Translations under genes and position numbers: made by a program
In this document: positions 10,973-22,533 of the stretch, piece after piece
How positions within the stretch are numbered: the stretch's first letter is position 1
Layout of the letters: the number at the start of each line of letters is the position of its first letter
Notes under the pieces: generated by a model
The model's input: the letters and a program-made list of their open reading frames with translations, nothing else
Told to the model about the DNA's origin: nothing
The model's database searches: none
NCBI GenBank assembly: GCA_009739215.1
Contig: VSJF01000012.1
Location: 744,001-808,000, forward strand
DNA: 64,000 nt
DNA from: Floccularia luteovirens
Taxonomy: Eukaryota; Basidiomycota; Agaricomycetes; Agaricales; Squamanitaceae
Direction: 5' to 3'

Positions 10973-12404
10973 ATGAAAACCATGTTGTCCTTCGCGTCTC
11001 TTTTCTATCTCTTCACCTCCGTCTCAGCACACACCATCTTCCAGGTATTGTCATATTTTCGAAATTATGCAATTCGCTAAAGTTATGTGTAGGAGCTCTA
11101 TCTCAACGGTGTGTCGCAAGGGCACCTGAATGGTATCAGAGTCCCAGATTACGATGGTGTAAATTTCCATAATTGTTGGACGTTTAATAGCTGTAATAAT
11201 GAACTTTTTGGCTGTAGCCCATTATGGACGTTACTTCGAACGATGTGATTTGCAACGGCGGCATAAACCCATATCACCAACCAGTGTCCAAGGCAGTAAT
11301 AAATGTAGCCGCAGGTACCCAGGTTACCGCCGAATGGCACCACACTCTCGACGGTGCCAACCCTGGAGATGCTGCAGATCCCATTGATGCTTCACACAAA
11401 GGCCCCGTGTTGGCTTACCTGTGAGTTGATATATTATTCCCTTAACAATAATAAAATTTTACATTTTCCTTTACTAGTGCAAAAATACCTGATGCTACTC
11501 AAAGCACTGTGACAGGCTTGAAATGGTTTAAAATATATCATGATGGCCTTAGCGGGGGATCGTGGGGTGTAGACAGGCTCATCCAAAATAAGGGAAAAGT
11601 CAGCTTTGGTATTCCTGCTTGCATTGCTCCTGGACAATATTTGTTACGGGTTGAGATCATTGGTCAGTAAAATCACATCATGTGGTCAACCGCAGAACCT
11701 TACAAATTTTTCTCTAAAGCACTCCATGCTGCGTCTAGCTATCCTGGTGCTCAACTATACGTAAGTCGTGCTATTTTCTTCCTGAATCGTTTAGTAACTA
11801 ATGGTATGTTCAAAGATGGAATGTGCACAACTACAAATTACTGGCGGTGGAAGCACTTCACCAGCAACGGTGAACTTCCCAGGCGCTTACTCAGGTAAGG
11901 TTTAATGGTCATTCTCATCCTGAGTTAATAGTTGAAATGCTAGTCATTTTATAGGAAGCGACCCGGGAATCAAGATCAATATCTACCAGCCACTCACCAG
12001 CTACACAATCCCAGGTGTGTTGATATGCAAATGAGGAGAACTGTCAGCCCATTCTCTGTTATAGGACCTTCTGTATTCAGCTGCAATGGCCAGAGCAACC
12101 CACCGCCTTCCAACCCTCCTGCTAACACTCCTACTCCCACTCCAACCCCCACTCCTGTTCCTTCAAACCCTCCATCTGGAGGGACGGCTGCTCACTATGC
12201 TCAATGTGGTGGCACTGGGTAAGTCGTATAGTCGAAACTCAAAACAGAGGTGCTGAGTCCTTTTGATGATAGGTACACGGGACCAACAGTTTGCGTGTCC
12301 CCTTACACATGTGTCAAGTCCAATGATTTTGTATGTCCGATGATTTATCCGCTCTGTCCCTTCCTCACTGTCCCTTGTCTATACAGTATAGCCAATGCTT
12401 GTAA
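10973..12404 (+). CDS. AA9 lytic polysaccharide monooxygenase with CBM1
   Basis: Secreted copper enzyme that oxidatively cleaves cellulose or related glucans. The signal peptide ([19 protein letters not shown]) is followed directly by His, giving mature N-terminus HTIFQELYLNG, the first ligand of the histidine brace. Further AA9 marks are [24 protein letters not shown] (second copper His), [15 protein letters not shown], and [15 protein letters not shown] with the axial Tyr. Seven or more short introns interrupt the gene. A Pro/Thr-rich linker (about 12100-12190) leads to a C-terminal CBM1, [16 protein letters not shown], ending FYSQCL, whose last residues come from a small final exon (12387-12404). 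A tandem AA9 lies downstream. Expression is probably carbon-source controlled, though the sequence does not show it. Confidence 0.93.
12110..12190 (+). repeat. Pro/Thr-rich linker repeat
   Basis: Reiterated ACTCC/CACTCC units encode a Thr-Pro tandem repeat joining the AA9 domain to the CBM1. Such linkers are usually O-mannosylated. Confidence 0.75.
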
Positions 12405-13628
12405 TCAGACCGATCGTCAAGTCATGGCGAACGCGAGTGAAGGGCTTTTGTCACACCACCCAAACTCCTTATAGTCGAATTACCAATCTTATGATTAACT
12501 ACTCATCTCTGCTTAACCAAATAATACCAGATTTTTATGTCTTTGTCGGTTTCAGTTTGATGCTACAAATTTGATGATGCAAGACGTAAAAACCGGGGTC
12601 CATCATGTGGATTTAGCTTGCCAGAAAGGACGGATGCATTCCGAATACATCTAATTTTGAGCGTGCTTGACGTTCCGCTTGTTTGGGTTTCAGCAGCAGT
12701 CCGCTCAAGCTTACACAACGTAAAACACCGATATTGATACGCAACAGTCAAGAATTAGCAATGGTAACAGATGACCCTTCAATATACCAAGCTCCGTTCG
12801 AGCTTCTCTTCTTTCGATTGCTGGCAAGACCGTAAAGCATCTCGGCTTTTCTTGTGTCATTAGTTTTTTTTTGTGATGCCATCAATTTTAGAGTGATATG
12901 GTTGTTCCAAACTTTCGGGTAGTCTTTGTACACGACTGGTAAGTCATTTAAACATGTCCTCATAAATGGGCCGCTGATCAGAGTATCTAACGTTATTCCT
13001 TCTTTCGACACCAAGGTAAAATGACCTGGGTTCAGAGACTTTTTGTAAGGCTGCTAACTATGGGGTAGCCACGGGATCAGGCCATTCTACACTCAGTAAG
13101 CTTTCATCTTTAATTATTGTTCCCGATGACATAAACTCCTTAGAGCTTCTTTTGGGTACCCATCTCAACTGTAATAAAGGGTTCAAAATCAAAGTTCATT
13201 GCAACGTATCTATGCAATCTCTCATCATCCAGAAAGATTAGACGTTTCATGGCAAGGGCGTTGTCATTTTAAGAGTTGTGCACGCTGCTGAGGGGATAAA
13301 CCAATAATAAAACAACCTGCCAGCAGTTACAGCTTCATTCCTCGCTTAATCCTCGCTTGACAAGTTGGAACGTCACAAAGTCTGGACAGATAAATTATCC
13401 TCTCTGGAGAATCCTCTTGCTTTTTAGGGAATGATTTACACAGGCCCCAGGTCAGCCCACCTTCATACCTCCGAGGAAGGTCATACCGATCATGATCTGG
13501 ACATCGCAACCCCGCAAAAGTTTTTGTTTTGTATTGAGAACTTTTATGGAATTCGAAACAAAACAATTGCATAAATACTCAACAAGTGCTGCTACAATGT
13601 GTAGTCAATCCTCCACACTTTTATCGAC
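12405..13628. other. Intergenic region between the two AA9 genes
   Basis: About 1.2 kb without a gene I can support. Short minus-strand frames near 12563-13014 and 13327-13572 have no recognisable domain. The last part is the promoter of the second AA9, with a TATA-like CATAAATA at about 13570-13577, some 52 nt before the start codon. Confidence 0.5.
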
Positions 13629-14874
13629 ATGCAGTTCTCTTTCAAATCTCTACTTCCAATTGTTCTTCTCGCTAGCTCTGTCTCTGCGAGGACAGTCTTT
13701 TCTGTGGGTTTTTGGATGTATATCGACCTGTATCATGCTTAGTTTTGCCACCTCAATAGGCCCTTTCCGTCAATGGTGTAGGTCAAGGGCACGGCGTTGG
13801 CATTCGTGTTCCAAGCGCAAATGCTGTGAGGCAGTATCCAGGCTAACCCAAATACTTGCCTAACTAACGTTATTGTTGGAATTTTCATAGCCTGTTACCG
13901 ATATCACATCGAACAACCTTATCTGTAATACTGGCTTTATTCAGCCAGTTTCAACTGCCGTTATCAATGTTCCCGCTGGTGCTCAAGTTACCGCACAGTT
14001 CCACCATACCTCAGCAGGATACACAGGACCAGACCCCGCTGACCCTCTAGACCCTACAAACAAAGGTAAGAATTTTGACATAATATATTTATTCAATACT
14101 GACTACAGAATTTCAGGCCCAATAATCGCATATCTGTAGGCGAAAACTTTCTAATGTTGTTCCATAACATGCTAAAAAGTGTCCTATATAGCGCTGCAGT
14201 TCCATCAGCTACTCAAAGTACCGTAACTGGTGGGTTTTAAGTAGCCTTTTTACATACAACATCCGTCTTTCTAATCTACATATGCATAGGCCTTAAGTGG
14301 TTCAAGATCTGGGAAGATGGCTTTGATTCAAGCACTTTCCAATGGGGTTCTGATAAACTATTCCTCAACAAAGGGAATGCAACTTTCACAATTCCCGAAT
14401 GCATTGCCGAGGGTCAATATCTTCTTCGCGTAGAGTCAATTGGTCAGTTTTGTCATTTATTTTATTTTTTGTACTCTTTTAGACTGACATAAATATACCA
14501 GCCCTGCAATCGGCATCTTCTTACCCTGGAGCACAATTCTACGTGGGTATATCGATGTTGGAGCAAACTATATAATACTTACTTTTGACGGAATCACATA
14601 GATGAGTTGCGCGCAGATTGCCGTTACAGGCTCGAATGCTGTAAAAACACCATCAACTGTTAGTTTCCCAGGTGCTTATAAACGTATGTCGCGGTACAAT
14701 TACCATATGCCTTCCAACTCTAATAATTCAATCAGCAACTGATGCCGGTATCGTGACTTCCATCTACGGCTTGTCATCATACACATGCCCAGGTAGGTTA
14801 CCCAGTAATTAATCATTATGACCTCATGGCTCATGACAACTGCAAACACAGGACCTGCCGTTTTCTCATGTTGA
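13629..14874 (+). CDS. AA9-like secreted protein with N-terminal Arg (Arg-AA9)
   Basis: The signal peptide ([20 protein letters not shown]) is followed by [17 protein letters not shown]. The mature N-terminal residue, normally the copper-binding His of LPMOs, is Arg (AGG at 13689-13691). The rest of the AA9 fold is kept: [25 protein letters not shown] (second His present), [44 protein letters not shown] (axial Tyr present), ending PGPAVFSC. There is no CBM1. At least eight introns are inferred. AA9 members lacking the His brace are known in basidiomycetes (the Lentinus similis AA9B type); to my knowledge they lack shown LPMO activity. It is probably a diverged tandem copy of the upstream AA9. 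The role is unknown. Confidence 0.88.
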
Positions 14875-15166
14875 TGGATTAACGCTTCGCGATGTTTACA
14901 AACATTCTGGAGTACTAGTCGAATTCAGGTTTGATATATGTGTTAAGTACTATGTATCAAAGCTTCTCGATCAAATAAATATATTGGCTTGACATGACTG
15001 TGATGACGTTCGCTGCGATTGAATTATTTTCGTGGGAATAAATAAAATTATCTGTTTCGAACTGTTTGGACTCGAGGCTGTTGGCAAACGATAAACGATT
15101 TGGGCTCACCGCTAAACCTGGCATAGATACGAATAACGGAAGTATTGATTGACTGTTGGCAGCAAA

Positions 15167-16612
15167 ATGTCATCATTTCAACAAGCTCAGGCAGAGGGTT
15201 TGTGCCTCCGCTATCCAGACAATCTCGGCTTACACAGGGAAATCACTTATGAGACTGCTGTCAACATGCTTCTGAGAGCCATACAGTTGGCGCAGACCGT
15301 GCCATTCTCGTGGGGTTACATTGACAAACCATCTGGTTAGCAATAGTCGAACATTTGCCATGACTAAATTAACTCCTTATTTAGAGGGTCAAGCGATGTT
15401 GCTGTGCATACCACCGCAAGCGCCATTTCCCAATGATGGCATCCGCTACCAGGATAACGAGGTTAAATATAACATTCCTGTTGGAAGCACACGTGTGAGT
15501 TATTCTCAATCACTATACTACCCAAGTCCCTGCTTACTGTCATACAGGAATTAGAGGTCTACGAAATTAAAAACGGTTTCATACCTGGTGTAGATCCGAA
15601 CGCGTGGCGGATACGCCGTCGATACCGCCTTTGCAAAGGCGGCCATCCTCAATTTGTGCTCGTGCATTATCCACGCGGGCCGCAGACACGTGAGTCGGTG
15701 CACATTGACTCACATGTCAGTCCAAAGTTCATATATACACTGATACCTTGTTCATTCGGTCATTGGGTGTCACAGAGATTGTACCCTCTTTAGCAAACCA
15801 ACCTGTACGAGTCTACCCACTTCGAGTTATCAACGAACCGCCTGTATACGTTGTTGGAGAAAAAGCTGGTCAAAAAGTTTTTCCTCCAGGTGCACCTATG
15901 CATGCAACACCCGCTGCACCTCCAATGCCCCCCGCACAAATCGGAATGGGTATGAACTTCACCCAACAGCAAGCTATGGTAGCACAACAGAATAACAATA
16001 TGGAGATGTTAGAAAGGAGAAGGGAACGGGAACGGGAAAGTCACCGCGCTCGGGATAGGAGTGGCAGCACCAGTGGAGTAAGTTGAAATTTTATATGCTA
16101 TTACTTTCTGTTCCTGATGTGATGTAGCGCCCACCACCCGAAGATGATTCTGGTGGTAATATTGATTCCTTCACAAACCCTTTTATCCTTACTCACGTGA
16201 ATGATTAGATGAAACCGACTTGATCTCGACCAGGACTTTAGCAAAGGCAAGATACAAACGCAATCATGATATAATGAATGAAGTATTCAAATACGCAGCC
16301 TTCGGTGGGTTTTAAAAATGACGTCTTTTCATTATTTTTATTGTCGTTCTCATTATCAGGTGATAAACAAGCACCCAAACAATCCAGTCCATTCTCAATT
16401 TTTGATCAATCAAAACTTGATGCAAGAGTGGTGAGTATCTGCCTCGTTGTTCAAACAGTTCCGAAGTTTAAGAATCTTGAATCAAGGCGAAGTTACAACT
16501 TGAGATTGAGGAACTAAAATCAAAATCTGGGCAACGAAGGACAGCCCCATCAGTAGATAATGGACAGGCAGATGTTTCTATGGAAACTCTTTCAGAGACC
16601 ATATCTGTATGA
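15167..16612 (+). CDS. SSR4: SWI/SNF-RSC subunit Ssr4-like protein
   Basis: Six or more exons. The N-terminal domain has features I associate with the fungal Ssr4 family (formerly DUF1750), found in fission-yeast SWI/SNF and RSC: CLRYPDNLGLHREITYETAV, PFSWGYIDKPSG, NDGIRYQDNEVKYNIPVGST, ELEVYEIKNGFIPG, then WRIRRRYRLCKGGHPQFVLV. A Pro/Met/Gln-rich linker follows, and a C-terminal helical part carries DETDLISTRTLAKARYKRNH and AKLQLEIEELKSKSG, ending TISV. The ATG at 15167 is the first ATG in frame. Assignment rests on remembered family features and is fairly, not fully, secure. Its job would be chromatin remodelling in the nucleus. Confidence 0.68.
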
Positions 16613-17045
16613 AGCTTGTCTACCAATAACGGTGTTGTTTTCTTGTACTTCTGTTGACTTCCTTGATGGTGACTTAGGATCATAATTTACGTGTCATGTT
16701 AATATTATACTGCTACAATATGTGACGAAAGATGAGACTTGAAGGTATATGGAGTACATGATTGTGAGGAGGTGACAGTGGTAGTGGTAGAGCTATACAT
16801 TTGAGAATGACGAAAGAAAAACCATTAAATAGAAGTGATCCCAAGGCAAGCAGGTAATCGTAGTGATAATCCATCAGAGAAACGAAATCAAGCATGTTCG
16901 GAGAAGAAATAAATACCAGACTTTCAAAAACCACTTTAGTATGAACATAGCCACGAAGAAACCCCTCGGAAACCATCGGGACAACGAACCCATAACAACC
17001 ATTTACGTAACCTTTCGTTAAAATTGAAGCAAATCAGCAGCACCA
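16613..17045. other. 3' intergenic region between convergent genes
   Basis: About 430 bases between the convergent SSR4-like and kinase genes. Presumably 3' UTRs; no other feature seen. Confidence 0.5.
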
Positions 17046-19508
17046 TTATCGAATGGTTGCTTTCCCGATGGGTTTACAATCAACACTCTTGCTGCGTGAG
17101 TAAATTCCAAGGCCAGCTGGTGTGCCGCGGTAGGATTGCAAAAAGGGATCTTGATCTAAATCATTGGTGATATTCACAACACCCAGGGTTTGTTTAGACC
17201 ATGGACCAGTAGATAAAGGTGGCAAGCCGTCAGACTTCTTTCCTTCCCTATATGGAGATCTGTACGGGCTACGTGATCTTGACTTTCGGTGGATGAGGGT
17301 GTGGCGAGATGAATGATAATTATCTTGTTCTTTTACATCGTCATAGGGGAGTCCGATAGCTGGTTGCTTTTCTTTCATGCTTGAAAGTTGAGGATTTTCC
17401 CAAACAGAATTTTCGTCGAGGAGGCTCAGATCGGAGTCGACAACAGCGTGATAAAAGTTGTCTGACTGCGCCGCGCGGGTATAATTTGGCCGACCTCTAC
17501 GGGGGTCCATTATTAAATCATTGGTGTGACCCTCAAGGGTACTCGTAGGGGAAGGGGGACGACTGCCAATGTCGATTGGTGTAGAGGGAGCCACACTAGG
17601 GCTAGGGGATCGCGACGTAAATTGGCTGACTCTTTTAATACGTTGGCGGCCCCGTTCCTTGTGCGGGGTGTCAAGGAGAGCAGACTCGCCGTAAGAAACT
17701 GGATTCACACCAAGGATAGAGCTGTTAAGCGCATGGAAGGATGGTGATTCTCCACGTGATTGATGGCGTGTCATACTCCTTGTTGGAGTAACAGGTATGG
17801 GAGCTCGAGAGCGTGATCGTTGTACTCGAGAAGAGGAGCGACGAGAAGCCACTTCTAAAGAAGGTCTGGATACTGAATCTCCTTGTTGCCAATCAGGAGT
17901 GATTGGGGAAACTGGAGGAGCGGGCTCGACAACTTGCGGGCGCGGAACGGACCTGGAGGAGTTGGCACATTGTCCAACATATTCTTCTTCTTCCTCAGAA
18001 TCTGCAGGTGTGACTTCGTCTCCTTCTGCTCCCCATCCAACTCCCCAAGATACTTCGTCAATCATGGAAGCCGTCCAACGGTTGGGAGCTGATCGATCAA
18101 GACACCCCTTGAGAACACGTTCTGCCCCTCGACCTATATCTTTAGGGAGTTCAAAAACTCCTAAAAAGATAAGATGAGTAATTATAGAGCACGTTTGCTT
18201 TTAATAAAACTTACCATTTAGAATTTTCATCTGCAAACGTGGTTCGAACGAGTCGACAAAAGGCAGCCTTCCGGTTAGCAAGCCATATAACACAATTCCT
18301 AAAGCCCAAATATCTTGCGCCGGATGAGGTAATAATTGTTGTGAGCCTTGTGGAAGCAAGAGCTCAGGGGCCGCATACGGCAAAGAACCAGGTTGGAAAA
18401 TGTATGCGGGGTGAGCTGGTTGATTTGTAGAAGTAGAGTTACGATGTCGAACACTACTATGACGAACAACTGCAATTTGTTGTTGAAAGCTTGATCTATT
18501 TTGGCGTTTCGTTGATGGCAGAGCCAATGAAGATGTACGATGAAGTGCTTGATTCATTGGATGCGATTGATCCTGATCATCAGACTCTCCTTCATAGCAT
18601 ACATCATCTTCATCAACATCACCGATCTTCCTAGTCATACCAAAATCTGCAATTCTGCATATTCCCATTTCATCGACAAGAATATTTTCTAATTTGATGT
18701 CCCTATGGACACACAGAGCAATTTCATGCAAATACCGCAAACCCCTTACAACCTGCCGGAACATCATTCCAGCATCATCCTGTGGCAGCGCAGGTCTGCC
18801 ATCCCTTTTCAGAATGTCAAACAGCGAGCCAGCAGGACAAAGGAGTGTTATAAAGTAGTCTGCAAATGATGTATGTTCTGTAGAGAAAAGAGGTAGGATA
18901 TGTTCGTGGCTCAGTGAAGCCCAAACAGAGGCTTCATGCTGGATTCGTTTGCGCAACAGAGGTGCATTTGGTTGCTTGGCAAGGTCAGAACACCTAATGA
19001 TTTTGACTGCAACAATACCACCTGAAGAACATACTGCGCGTCGAATGACAGAAAACCCTCCATGGCCAACTATATCACCCAATACGTAGCCTCCAATAGT
19101 TTGACCTTGAGAGTCTTCTAGAGGCGCGGGGGGTATACGAGGGCTAAAGGCAGATAAGAATAGAGCAGCTGGAGAGGCAGAAAGACTTTTGGTGTTTTGT
19201 TCGGGGGACATGGGGGTTTTGCGATGAGGTTGTGATGTGTCAATTTGAATAGACTGCTGGGCGTCCCTGGCATTGTCATCAGTTGATTTAAATGCAAAGG
19301 GTTGTTCCTCGACCGGACTTGTGAAGATAGGACAGCCACGATCCGAATTTAAGGTGGCTTTCGGTTCTGCTTCTTCGTCATTGCGGGCAATAGACAATAT
19401 TTCGGGAATCCGATTAGCGTTTATATTAGCGCGGGTCACATTACGTATTCGGGGAGATCGATCTAGACAATGTTGAGATTGAGCGAGATAGGTATTCCCA
19501 GAGTACAT
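17046..19508 (-). CDS. Serine/threonine protein kinase with long activation-loop insert
   Basis: Two exons (19508-18215, 18160-17046) encode about 802 residues. The kinase domain starts near residue 140: glycine loop GDIVGHGGFSVIRRA, VAIK-type lysine in GIVAVKIIRC, catalytic loop VHRDIKLENIL, and metal-binding IADFGMTRK. Between DFG and the APE-like PYAAPELLL lies an insert of about 75 residues rich in Ser, Asp and Gln, far longer than a usual activation segment. DIWALGIVLYGLLTGRLPF follows. The C-terminal 350 residues are Ser/Arg/Pro-rich and probably disordered. The fold looks CAMK/AMPK-like, but I cannot name an orthologue. The first ATG in frame is at 19506-19508. Confidence 0.88.
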
Positions 19509-20406
19509 AAACAACGGGGTTGATACGAAAATGAGAAAGTGTGTGGTAGAGAAGGTAGGAAGAGGAGAAAGGTGAGGAGGAGCAGGTGGATATGGGAGTC
19601 AACAACAGGCCGGCCGGATCCGTTCAAGACGGCCGCCAAGCTCTGGTCGTCTGACCAGTTTTATTATGTAATTTATTGCTCATCATCATTAATTTCTATA
19701 ATTTTATTTTTTCACAGCCGCACAACTGCTCAGATGACCCTCACCAAGATCGGTGGAACAGATGCTACACACAGCCGATACTTTTGTTAGGGCTTTTGTT
19801 GGGGTGGAACGTGGAACTCTAAACACGTTGTAGAAACTGATTCCCTAATCCCACGGTCCACAGCCAAAAGGGGGCCCGATACTTCATGCCAAGCCCTTCG
19901 CAGCGCTATCACACTTTGTCGAACGTCGTTGCAGGTAACCATATGTACGTACTATCGGTACAAACAAATGCATACCTTGTGACACAGAACCCAACTCAAC
20001 ACGGATCTGGATTCATTAAAATATATTTCTTTCCTGGATACACACATATAAAAACACGGAGGTACAAGTGTCCGACGCCCAGGAAAAACGTGGTAACAAA
20101 GACAGGCGTGAATATCATTTCCACTCCGAAAGAACGCATTCTGTAGAATGAAGATATGCACGTGAAAACGAAGATACAGAGTTAAGAGGAAATGTGTGCT
20201 GGGGAATGTCAGCATAATAATCCTCATCAAAATGCATCTCCAACATCTGCTAATAATCCTGAGACAGATGGAAAATCTGAGAAGAGAAAGGTCGTGTTTG
20301 AGTCGAAGGGTTGCTTTTGAAAATATAGATATAGATGAGAGATGCAATGGGATGTGAGTTGGAACCTGGATGCATATGGAATGATGAAGCATGATGTGAA
20401 CTGGTA
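19509..20406. other. Intergenic region upstream of the kinase gene
   Basis: About 900 bases: the kinase promoter, with a GC-rich stretch (GGCCGGCCGG, near 19610), then AT-rich sequence up to the F-box gene stop. No supported gene. Confidence 0.5.
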
Positions 20407-21798
20407 TCAATAAGTGCCCAGAGAACCTGGGAATTCAAGAGTGAGAGTGTTGTTGCCAAAAAGTGAAGGTAGTCTTTTGTCCCTGATATCCTGTGCCACC
20501 AGGGCACGATCAAACTTTATGGGATCACTGCCTGGTATGCGTATGCGTACAGTTTTGAGGCTTGAAAAGCGCGAGCCAGAAAGTATATCGTCGATACTAT
20601 TCCAATCCAGGCAGTTGAGGTCGGCATCACGATGAACAAGGATGGTGAGAACAACTTCTTCGAGTTTAGCGGATACCACCTGCGAAAGCACATTAGGGAC
20701 CCATCGAGGTATTCTTGAGGTCATGACGAATCCCGAGATCAATATGATATTGTGCAAATGCAAATGGCGAAGATTTTTGCATACACTTAAATCAATTGAG
20801 TTGTCAAAGTCATCTAAGTGGAATGCTAGATAAGCTTCTGGCGGCACAGAAGGAGGTGTAGAATTATTATAAAAGGTACCTCGGCTTTCATTTGCAAGGT
20901 TCATTTCAAGCTTGACTTCCTTGATAGAATGTTGACTGGCCACCATGAGGCGCTTTATAGCATCATTTGAGGCGTGTTTATGAGTGTCAAAATGAAGAGC
21001 TTCGATTATTGGTATAGAGGCTTGCGCGAAGAGCCAATTTTTAATGTCGATTGTATTTTGATCACAGAGGTCGAGTAGTCGGAGTTTAGGGGCTTTATGT
21101 AGTCGGCGGTAACTTTTTGACCGTTCGTAGACAGGTCCGATGGGTTGCCACCTGACCAGGTCGAAATACAGTGTTTCGAGAAGGGGGAATTCGTCAACAA
21201 GTTCCATAAAGTCAGCAAATTCGTCAAATTCCAAACGCACTAGATCCAGGTGCTGGATGTGTTGGAAAGATGCGATGACTTTGCGCCATGTGCGGCAATA
21301 CGTGCTTAGGCTTTGTATCTGGTGAACAGTTACTACCTTTGCAGGGCACGGGTACGCTCCAGCATGTGTAGCATTAGACATGTAGTCTTTGCACTGCTTG
21401 CATTCAATACTCTGATAATGGGATGTGCCAGATGTGCCAGATCCGCTCAGCACTAAGTGCTTCACGAATGGAGACAATGTATTGTAAGGTCCTGCAATGA
21501 CTGGTAAAAGCTCCGCCACATCTTTGGGTGTTAGGGAGAGACGCCCAAACAAATGGTAACGAGCAGACGGAACCCATAGCCGCTCAACCAAGCAACATAC
21601 CAACAATGCACTACGCTCGTCATGGAGATGATCTATGATACGGTCAACGATCTCTCCTGGGAACGATACGCCAGCAAATGGTAAAGGGGGCGTGGATGAA
21701 GGAGGTATTTCTGGTGGTGATACGAGAAGACATGACGAGTTGTTAAAAAAAGATGGCAGCAATAGGTGCCAAAGCGGCGCGAAAAGTACGCAAGCCAT
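20407..21798 (-). CDS. F-box domain protein
   Basis: Single-exon gene of 463 residues. The F-box lies at about residues 40-90: FPGEIVDRIIDHLHDERSAL then CCLVERLWVPSARYHLFGRL. The remainder has the degenerate leucine-rich pattern usual in Agaricomycete F-box proteins (LDLVRLEFDEFADFMELVDE, LRLLDLCDQNTIDIKNWLF, LHLHNIILISGF). The frame is open further upstream to 21828 only through a GTG, so the first ATG at 21796-21798 is taken. It differs from the F-box protein at 3800-5677 in lacking the acidic tail. A substrate-adaptor role in an SCF ligase is inferred from the family. Confidence 0.78.
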   Translation of the reverse strand: MACVLFAPLWHLLLPSFFNNSSCLLVSPPEIPPSSTPPLPFAGVSFPGEIVDRIIDHLHDERSALLVCCLVERLWVPSARYHLFGRLSLTPKDVAELLPVIAGPYNTLSPFVKHLVLSGSGTSGTSHYQSIECKQCKDYMSNATHAGAYPCPAKVVTVHQIQSLSTYCRTWRKVIASFQHIQHLDLVRLEFDEFADFMELVDEFPLLETLYFDLVRWQPIGPVYERSKSYRRLHKAPKLRLLDLCDQNTIDIKNWLFAQASIPIIEALHFDTHKHASNDAIKRLMVASQHSIKEVKLEMNLANESRGTFYNNSTPPSVPPEAYLAFHLDDFDNSIDLSVCKNLRHLHLHNIILISGFVMTSRIPRWVPNVLSQVVSAKLEEVVLTILVHRDADLNCLDWNSIDDILSGSRFSSLKTVRIRIPGSDPIKFDRALVAQDIRDKRLPSLFGNNTLTLEFPGSLGTY

Positions 21799-22533
21799 CG
21801 AGTGAAAAGAGGTAGAAGACGTACACACCTTACTGTTAGATGTTGCGGTTTTTTATGCCTGTAGGAAGGTGGTCAACAGCATATTTGAACTATGAAGACG
21901 ACCAGCACTTGCCTGTAGTAGAATGGGGAGTTGGGAAAGTAGCATGTCACTTTCATTTTATACAGCCAAAAACCGGAACATAACGATACCTTATCGAGGA
22001 TCAAGAGGTCACCACCTAATCTGGAAATCTCGTTATGGATAGGTATACTTGTAAAGGGTCCATTTGGTCAAGAGATGGTCTAATAATGTAGAATTGGCGC
22101 ATAGACTGGATCGTGTCAAAGATGCAATGAAACTGACGCGGCTACGCCTTATAGCATACTGTCCGATTATATGAATTTATACCTTCAGGTATACGGCGCT
22201 GGGAACGTGAACGCAGTACCTTCCTTGGATTGGTCTATAAGAGGATACTCACATGCTGGCCTTGAAGCTGGCGCTGAGCGCTGATGATGAAGCTGAAGGC
22301 TTACGCGTCGCGTATATACCTATTACTTAATCGTTCATCGGACCGACGGGATAACTGCGGACTATCTTATAATTATGTATCAGGTTAAGGTTACACGTAT
22401 ATTTGTTCTTGTCATGTGATCATTATACTCCCCCATTAATTAAGTTTTATTGCCTCACGTACTGTTTACACTCACTTCTGCTGGCACTGACTTCCTGTCA
22501 GATTTTCTTATCTTAAAACATACCCATATACCT
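21799..22533. other. Intergenic region between divergent F-box and HUT1 genes
   Basis: About 735 bases, AT-rich toward HUT1. It holds both promoters. No coding or repeat element recognised. Confidence 0.5.

Noticed and set aside
12563..13014. Two minus-strand open frames between the AA9 genes
   Set aside because: Short, without recognisable motifs or a chain of in-phase exons; the region fits a promoter and 3' UTR.
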